A stretch of DNA of 64,000 bases from Streptomyces europaeiscabiei (GTDB lineage Bacteria > Actinomycetota > Actinomycetes > Streptomycetales > Streptomycetaceae): assembly GCF_036346855.1 (NCBI RefSeq), contig NZ_CP107841.1, positions 6,018,001-6,082,000 of the forward strand, given 5' to 3'. The notes beneath the pieces are model-generated. The model saw only the letters and a list, made by a program, of their open reading frames with translations, ran no database searches and was not told the origin of the DNA. The first letter of the stretch is position 1. Each line of letters opens with the position of its first letter. The position numbers and the translations under genes were made by a program. This document shows, one piece after another, positions 58,773 through 64,000 of the stretch.

Positions 58773-60788
58773 ATGGACGTGAAGCGATACTTCCGTGGGC
58801 CAGTCATGTGGATCGTACTGGCCGTCCTTGCCGTGGTCGTGTTGATGCAGGTCGTCGGCTCGTCCGGCGGCTACAAGACGGTGGACACCGGCCAGGTGGT
58901 CCAGGCGATCAATGACAACAAGGTCAAAGAAGCCAAACTGACCACCGGCGAAGAGCAGCTCCTCAAGGTTCAGCTCAAGGACGGCCAGAAGATCGAGGGA
59001 AGCTCGAAGATCCAGGCGAGCTATATCGGCGACCAGGGCGTCACCCTCGCCAACACCCTGCAGGACAAGTTCCAGAACAAGCAGATCCCCGACGGCTACA
59101 CGGTCTCCCCGACCAAGCAGAACGCTTTCGTCGGCATCCTGCTGTCCCTGCTCCCCTTCGTCCTCATCGTGGTCGTCTTCCTGTTCCTGATGAACCAGAT
59201 GCAGGGTGGCGGCTCCCGGGTCATGAACTTCGGGAAGTCCAAGGCCAAGCTCATCACCAAGGACACTCCGAAGACGACGTTCTCGGACGTCGCCGGCGCG
59301 GACGAGGCCGTCGAGGAACTCCACGAGATCAAGGAGTTCCTGCAGGAGCCCGCCAAGTTCCAGGCCGTCGGCGCCAAGATCCCCAAGGGTGTGCTGCTCT
59401 ACGGCCCGCCCGGTACGGGCAAGACGCTGCTGGCGCGCGCCGTCGCCGGCGAGGCGGGCGTCCCCTTCTACTCGATCTCCGGTTCCGACTTCGTCGAGAT
59501 GTTCGTCGGTGTCGGTGCCTCCCGGGTCCGTGACCTCTTCGAGCAGGCCAAGGCGAACGCCCCGGCGATCGTCTTCGTCGACGAGATCGACGCGGTCGGC
59601 CGCCACCGCGGCGCCGGCCTCGGCGGTGGTCACGACGAGCGCGAGCAGACGCTGAACCAGCTGCTCGTCGAGATGGACGGCTTCGACGTCAAGGGCGGCG
59701 TGATCCTCATCGCCGCGACGAACCGCCCGGACATCCTCGACCCGGCGCTGCTGCGCCCGGGCCGCTTCGACCGCCAGATCGCCGTCGACCGCCCGGACAT
59801 GCAGGGCCGTCTGGAGATCCTCAAGGTCCACCAGAAGGGCAAGCCGGTCGCGCCCGACGTCGACCTCGGGGCCGTCGCCCGCCGCACCCCCGGCATGACG
59901 GGTGCCGATCTGTCCAACGTCCTGAACGAGGCCGCGCTCCTGACGGCCCGCAGCGACCGGAAGCTGATCGACAACCACATGCTGGACGAGGCGATCGACC
60001 GCGTGATCGCGGGCCCGCAGAAGCGGACCCGGATCATGTCGGACAAGGAGAAGAAGATCACCGCGTACCACGAGGGCGGTCACGCCCTGGTCGCGGCGGC
60101 CTCGCCGAACTCCGACCCGGTCCACAAGATCACCATCCTGTCCCGGGGCCGCGCCCTCGGTTACACGATGGTCCTGCCGGACGAGGACAAGTACTCGACC
60201 ACCCGTAACGAGATGCTCGACCAGCTCGGCTACATGATGGGTGGGCGCGCCGCCGAGGAGCTGGTCTTCCACGACCCGACCACCGGTGCCTCGAACGACA
60301 TCGAGAAGGCCACCAGCCTGGCCCGTGCGATGGTCACCCAGTACGGGATGACCGAGCGTCTCGGCGCCATCAAGTTCGGCGGCGACAACTCGGAGCCGTT
60401 CCTCGGACGTGAGATGGGTCACCAGCGCGACTACTCGGAAGAGGTCGCCGCGCTCGTGGACGAGGAAGTCAAGAAGCTCATCGAGAACGCGCATAACGAG
60501 GCCTGGGAGATCCTGGTCGAGAACCGCGACATCCTCGACAACCTGGTGCTTCAGCTGCTGGAGAAGGAGACGCTGGGCAAGGAGCAGATCGCCGAGATCT
60601 TCGCCTCCATCGTCAAGCGCCCGGCCCGGCCCGCCTGGACCGGCTCCTCCCGCCGTACCCCCTCCACCCGTCCGCCGGTGCTCTCCCCCCGGGAGTTGGC
60701 ACTGACGAACGGCACCAACGGCGCGACGCCGGCGATCACCACCAAGGCGCCCGTCGACGCCACCCCGGAGGAGAGTCAGGAGAGCTGA
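58773..60788 (+). CDS. ftsH: ATP-dependent zinc metalloprotease FtsH
   Basis: This 671-residue membrane AAA+ protease has TM1 at about 10-25, an external segment, TM2 at about 115-135, the AAA domain with Walker [20 protein letters not shown] and the second region of homology [18 protein letters not shown], then the zinc site HEGGH and the protease domain. It degrades misfolded membrane and regulatory proteins. ATG 58773 (MDVKRYFRG) gives the commonly used start; ATG 58737 is also in frame and neither has a strong ribosome site. The C-terminus is Thr/Pro-rich. A terminator follows. Confidence 0.96.
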   Translation: MDVKRYFRGPVMWIVLAVLAVVVLMQVVGSSGGYKTVDTGQVVQAINDNKVKEAKLTTGEEQLLKVQLKDGQKIEGSSKIQASYIGDQGVTLANTLQDKFQNKQIPDGYTVSPTKQNAFVGILLSLLPFVLIVVVFLFLMNQMQGGGSRVMNFGKSKAKLITKDTPKTTFSDVAGADEAVEELHEIKEFLQEPAKFQAVGAKIPKGVLLYGPPGTGKTLLARAVAGEAGVPFYSISGSDFVEMFVGVGASRVRDLFEQAKANAPAIVFVDEIDAVGRHRGAGLGGGHDEREQTLNQLLVEMDGFDVKGGVILIAATNRPDILDPALLRPGRFDRQIAVDRPDMQGRLEILKVHQKGKPVAPDVDLGAVARRTPGMTGADLSNVLNEAALLTARSDRKLIDNHMLDEAIDRVIAGPQKRTRIMSDKEKKITAYHEGGHALVAAASPNSDPVHKITILSRGRALGYTMVLPDEDKYSTTRNEMLDQLGYMMGGRAAEELVFHDPTTGASNDIEKATSLARAMVTQYGMTERLGAIKFGGDNSEPFLGREMGHQRDYSEEVAALVDEEVKKLIENAHNEAWEILVENRDILDNLVLQLLEKETLGKEQIAEIFASIVKRPARPAWTGSSRRTPSTRPPVLSPRELALTNGTNGATPAITTKAPVDATPEESQES

Positions 60789-60863
60789 CGCCGAATCCGG
60801 TGAGAACCGGCCACCGGGAGCCCCGGCTCCCGGACCCGGCCGGCTCATCAGGCCCGGAATGGA

Positions 60864-60904
60864 TGCCGTGCCCCCCTGGTTCTAGCCTGGGGGCACGGCA
60901 TTTT
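60864..60904 (+). terminator. Strong intrinsic terminator after ftsH
   Basis: TGCCGTGCCCCC and GGGGGCACGGCA form a perfect 12-bp stem with a 13-base loop, followed by TTTT. It is the clearest rho-independent terminator of the window. Confidence 0.93.
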
Positions 60905-60978
60905 CGTATGACCGGAACATGGCCGAAAGATGAGACGCGTAGTCCGTGCGCGTCACAGGCTCAGGAGCGAGGCACCAC

Positions 60979-61584
60979 ATGACCGACCCCGTGACGCTGG
61001 ATGGTGAGGGCACCATCGGCGAGTTCGACGAGAAGCGCGCCGAGGACGCCGTACGGGAGCTGCTGATCGCGGTCGGCGAGGACCCCGACCGGGAAGGGCT
61101 CAAGGAGACGCCGGCGCGGGTGGCGCGGGCGTACAGGGAGCTTCTGGCGGGCCTCAGGCAGGAGCCCGAGGACGTCCTGACGACGACGTTCGATCTGGGG
61201 CACGACGAGATGATCCTGGTGAAGGACATTTCGATCGTGAGTCTGTGTGAACATCATCTTCTGCCGTTCCACGGCGTGGCGCACGTCGGCTACATCCCGG
61301 CCGAGTCCGGGAAGATCACCGGTCTGTCGAAGCTGGCCCGGCTGGTCGAGGTGTTCGCTCGTCGCCCGCAGGTGCAGGAACGACTCACCACGCAGATCGC
61401 GGACTCCCTGATGAGGATTCTCGAAGCGCGGGGTGCCATCGTCGTCATCGAGGCCGAGCACATGTGCATGTCGGTGCGCGGTATCCGTAAGCCGGGTGCC
61501 AAGACCACGACGTCGGCGGTGCGGGGCCAGCTGCGGGACGCCACGACCCGTGCCGAGGCGATGAGCCTGATACTGGCGCGCTGA
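60979..61584 (+). CDS. folE: GTP cyclohydrolase I
   Basis: This 201-residue homodecameric cytosolic enzyme makes dihydroneopterin triphosphate, the first step of folate synthesis. Zinc and active-site motifs are [20 protein letters not shown] and [13 protein letters not shown] 60979 has GGAG and GAGG upstream. It has its own promoter region behind the ftsH terminator. The folate genes folB and folK lie on the opposite strand downstream. Confidence 0.97.
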   Translation: MTDPVTLDGEGTIGEFDEKRAEDAVRELLIAVGEDPDREGLKETPARVARAYRELLAGLRQEPEDVLTTTFDLGHDEMILVKDISIVSLCEHHLLPFHGVAHVGYIPAESGKITGLSKLARLVEVFARRPQVQERLTTQIADSLMRILEARGAIVVIEAEHMCMSVRGIRKPGAKTTTSAVRGQLRDATTRAEAMSLILAR

Positions 61585-61690
61585 CCCGATCGTCGGTGCT
61601 GCCCGAGACGGTCCTCGATCAGCCCAGAGGCGCCTGCGCCGGTTGCGGGAGCCTCGTCGACGGTCAGCCGGCGGGCAGCCAGGGTGCCCC

Positions 61691-62176
61691 CTACGTCGCC
61701 CGCGCGGCCCCGCCGTTGGTGTCGTCGTCCTCCGGGAGCTTGCAGACGCGCTCCAGGAAGAAGGCGGCCACTATGACGGCGAGGCCCGCGAGGACGGAGA
61801 ACCCGGCGTAGATGGCCTGGTCCCGGCGGGCAGGGATGTCCAGGGACTCCAGGAGGAAGACGCCGACGCCGCCGTACATGCCGGCGACGAGGGCGGCGAC
61901 GAGAGCGCTGGCCTGGCCGAAGACGACCGCGCGGGCCGCCATCAGGGGCTCGACGCCTTTGGCGTCGGGTCGGCGCTCCCGCTGGGCCTTGAGCCGGTTG
62001 CGGAGGGACAGCGCGGTGGCCGTCAGGACGGCGGCGATCAGGGCGAGCACGATGGGGGCCGCCAGCGGGACGCTCGGCAGCGTGCCCACCGAGTTCCACA
62101 GGCGGGCCCCTGCCCAGGACAGCACCCCGGCCACGACGAACACCGCGGCCAGCGTCCTGATGCGCAGCTCTTTCAC
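61691..62176 (-). CDS. DUF3180 membrane protein
   Basis: This 161-residue integral membrane protein has four helices: about 7-27, 33-53, 77-103 and 120-140. KELRIRTLAAVFVVAGVLSW and GARLW are typical of DUF3180, an actinobacterial family without known function, nearly always following folK. GTG 62176 (VKELRIRTL) has AAGGGG nearby. It is the last gene of the visible minus-strand folate cluster, 120 bases after folK, and converges with folE. Confidence 0.9.
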   Translation of the reverse strand: MKELRIRTLAAVFVVAGVLSWAGARLWNSVGTLPSVPLAAPIVLALIAAVLTATALSLRNRLKAQRERRPDAKGVEPLMAARAVVFGQASALVAALVAGMYGGVGVFLLESLDIPARRDQAIYAGFSVLAGLAVIVAAFFLERVCKLPEDDDTNGGAARAT

Positions 62177-62296
62177 GATGCCCCTTCGACGAGCCCGATG
62201 GTCCACGGAAGCCGGGATCCACGGCGCCGGGTGGTCGGCCCGGCCGGTGATCCAGACGGTGTCGGGGGATGATCCCGACCCGGTAGACCTTAACGA

Positions 62297-62908
62297 CTAC
62301 TCGGGCAGGTGGAGTTCCAGGTCGGCGCGGGGCGACACACCTTCATGGGTGATGCCGTCGAGGAGCAGGGCGACCGGGCCGCGGCCGTCGAGCCGGGCCT
62401 CCGGCTCGACGTCGTGCCAGGGGGCGAGGACGAAGGCCCGCTCGTGCGCGCGCGGGTGCGGCAGGATCAGCGCCGGGTCGTCGGAGACCACGTCCGCGTA
62501 CGCCACGATGTCGACGTCCAGGGTGCGCGGCCCCCAGCGCTCGTCCCGCACCCGGTGGAAGGCCTCCTCGACGGCCTGGGCCCGCTCCAGCAGCGAGGAG
62601 GGCGGCAGGGTGGTCTTCAGGACGACGACCGCGTTGAAGTACGAGGGCTGGCTGCCCGGTGCCACACCCCACGGCTCCGTCTCGTACACCGGCGACACGG
62701 CCTTGACGCGGACGCCCGGGGTGTCCTCCAGCGCGTCGACGGCGCCCTGGAGGTTCTCCAGCCTGTTGCCCAGGTTCGAGCCGAGGGAGAGCACGGCCCG
62801 GCGGGGGTTGTGCAGGGTGGTGTCGGCCTCGTCCACCTTCTGCACGACGGAGGCGGGCACCGGCTGTACGGTCGGGTCGCTCTGACCCTCGGTGAAGAAC
62901 GCGGTCAT
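62297..62908 (-). CDS. folK: HPPK (6-hydroxymethyl-dihydropterin pyrophosphokinase)
   Basis: The 203-residue enzyme activates hydroxymethyl-dihydropterin with ATP for folate synthesis. LSLGSNLGNRLENLQGAVDAL and DERWGPRTLDVDIVAYADVV (HPPK signature) and PHPRAHERAFVLAPW are present. The first 35 residues are an extension before the core. ATG 62908 overlaps the folB stop (ATGA 62905-62908), giving tight coupling. Confidence 0.96.
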   Translation of the reverse strand: MTAFFTEGQSDPTVQPVPASVVQKVDEADTTLHNPRRAVLSLGSNLGNRLENLQGAVDALEDTPGVRVKAVSPVYETEPWGVAPGSQPSYFNAVVVLKTTLPPSSLLERAQAVEEAFHRVRDERWGPRTLDVDIVAYADVVSDDPALILPHPRAHERAFVLAPWHDVEPEARLDGRGPVALLLDGITHEGVSPRADLELHLPE

Positions 62909-63264
62909 ACTCGGCTCCGGGTGATGGTGACGGTCACGTCGTCGAAGGGGACCGTGATCGGCGCGTTCGGCTTGTGGACGGCGACCTCGACCTCCTGGAC
63001 CCCGTCGTGCTTCAGGCACGCCTGGGCGATGCGCTCGGCGAGCGTCTCGATGAGGTTCACCGGCTCGCCCTCGACGATGGCGACGACCTCCTCCGCCACG
63101 ATCCCGTAGTGGACGGTCTTCGTCAGGTCGTCGTCGGCCGCCGCCGGCCGGGTGTCCAGACCGAGCGTGAGGTCCACGACGAAGGTCTGGCCCTCCTCGC
63201 GCTCGTGCGGGAACACCCCGTGGTGTCCACGGGCCCTGAGGCCGCGCAGCGCGACACGATCCAC
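62905..63264 (-). CDS. folB: Dihydroneopterin aldolase
   Basis: The 119-residue enzyme cleaves dihydroneopterin to hydroxymethyl-dihydropterin. RVALRGLRARGHHGVFPHER, HYGIVAEEVVAIVEGEPVNL and LIETLAERIAQACL are typical; the conserved Glu and Lys (VAVHKPNAP) are there. GTG 63264 is chosen by GGAG eight bases upstream and family length. Confidence 0.96.
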   Translation of the reverse strand: MDRVALRGLRARGHHGVFPHEREEGQTFVVDLTLGLDTRPAAADDDLTKTVHYGIVAEEVVAIVEGEPVNLIETLAERIAQACLKHDGVQEVEVAVHKPNAPITVPFDDVTVTITRSRV

Positions 63265-63512
63265 GCGAATCACTCCTGCAGTCGTCGGGAACGGCCGATG
63301 CATCCGTGTGCGGTCGGCACACCGGCCACCTTCGAATCTACCTGCGAGCACTGACAGCGCTCACTCACGGAGGCTCGGGTCCACCCCCTGTACGGGCAGG
63401 GTTCATCGAGCGCTTCCCTCAGGGAACACGGCGGCTCACGGGTCGGAAGCCGCGCATACCCGCGGTCCCGTGTTCCCAATCACCCCTTGGCCCTTGCGGG
63501 CCGCCCACCCAC

Positions 63513-64000
63513 TCAGGAGGGTGAGTCGTCGGCCTCGTCGTCATCGGATTCGGTCAGCACCGGGGAGCCGTGGTGCGACCAGAGCTTCCAGCCGTCGGAT
63601 GTGCGACGGAACACATTCGTGGCGACCACCAGCTGCCCCACGAGCGGCCCCAGCCCGTCACCGCCGTCCGGCGCCGGGCCGCCGCTGAGGATGTTCTCGG
63701 TGCAGGTGACGAGCGCGGTGTCACCGGTGACCGACACATGTATGTCGGTGAGGAAGAACTGGATGTACTCCGTGTTCGCCATGATCAGCGCGTACGACCG
63801 CAGCACCTCACCGCGGCCGGTGAGGACCGGCCAGCCCGGGTGCACGCAGGAGATCACACCCGTCTCGGCGGGGTCGTGGTACTCCTCGTCCACGCCCACG
63901 TCGGCCGGGGTCAGCCAGAGTGAGGAGAGTGTCTCGAAGTCGCCCTGTTCCATCGCCTCGTAGAAGGCCCGGTTGGCGAGTTCGACCTGTTCGACGTCGG
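63513..64000 (-). CDS. NTF2/SnoaL-like protein (5' end off the window)
   Basis: At least 162 residues are visible; the start lies beyond the edge, since the frame continues upstream of ATG 63953 with DVEQVELANRAFYEAMEQGD, a normal NTF2-like beginning. The cone-shaped fold is suggested by LTGRGEVLRSYALIMANTEY, FFLTDIHVSV, ALVTCTEN and WKLWSHHGSPV. The acidic end is DDDEADD. Its family is common between folP and folB in Streptomyces; enzymatic role unknown. The next gene outside is probably folP (inference). Confidence 0.85.
   Translation of the reverse strand, partial: DVEQVELANRAFYEAMEQGDFETLSSLWLTPADVGVDEEYHDPAETGVISCVHPGWPVLTGRGEVLRSYALIMANTEYIQFFLTDIHVSVTGDTALVTCTENILSGGPAPDGGDGLGPLVGQLVVATNVFRRTSDGWKLWSHHGSPVLTESDDDEADDSPS

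Overview
The window is high-GC actinobacterial DNA and almost certainly a Streptomyces chromosome. The evidence is a tipA gene with its typical autoregulated promoter, an AfsR/SARP-type regulator, an XRE + DUF397 + RsbW-like developmental module, a Zur-controlled set of zinc-free ribosomal proteins, rare TTA (bldA-type) codons confined to a few regulatory or accessory genes, and several short intergenic repeats common in this genus. No rRNA, tRNA, CRISPR array, phage or complete IS is visible. Two copies of a roughly 150-bp MITE-like element are present.

Left part (1-12 kb): the end of a secreted beta-helix protein, a UDP-sugar dehydrogenase and an MBL-fold hydrolase lead to the most unusual locus. 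This holds a divergent Trypco2 protein, a trypsin-like protease fused to a degenerate NTPase, a PknG-type kinase (rubredoxin-like + kinase + TPR), a vWA/zinc-ribbon protein, a four-TM sensor-like membrane protein and a membrane-anchored solute-binding protein. Kinase, TM protein and binding protein match in layout the pknG-glnX-glnH signalling operon of mycobacteria and corynebacteria. Here the operon is extended by conflict-system-like parts and begins with a TTA-containing gene.

Middle (12-39 kb): a GlxA-type AraC regulator divergent from a saccharopine-dehydrogenase-like protein; a NarL-type two-component system divergent from a MacB/FtsX-type ABC exporter; a Tat-exported putative glycosidase behind a LacI-type operator; a DUF6000 protein divergent from a GT2 glycosyltransferase that runs into a 17-bp tandem repeat; an AfsR-like STAND regulator; a family-A DNA polymerase; a HTH/Clp-N protein with twin operators; a LysE exporter; a HAD phosphatase; a second FtsX-type ABC exporter; a DUF2786 protein and two lipoproteins.

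Right part (39-64 kb): the Zur regulon cluster (rpsN, rpmB / rpmG, rpmE, CobW-like, rpsR) around one Zur box; the XRE/DUF397/anti-sigma module; an aldehyde dehydrogenase, DinB and PadR; gadB; tipA; a DedA protein with a prion-like tail; a ThrE-like exporter. A conserved core block follows: ppa / dacB - DUF2342 metalloprotease - tilS - hpt - ftsH - folE, facing NTF2-like - folB - folK - DUF3180. Gene boundaries were chosen by coding frame, ribosome sites, overlaps and family lengths; functions come from motif and family recognition only.
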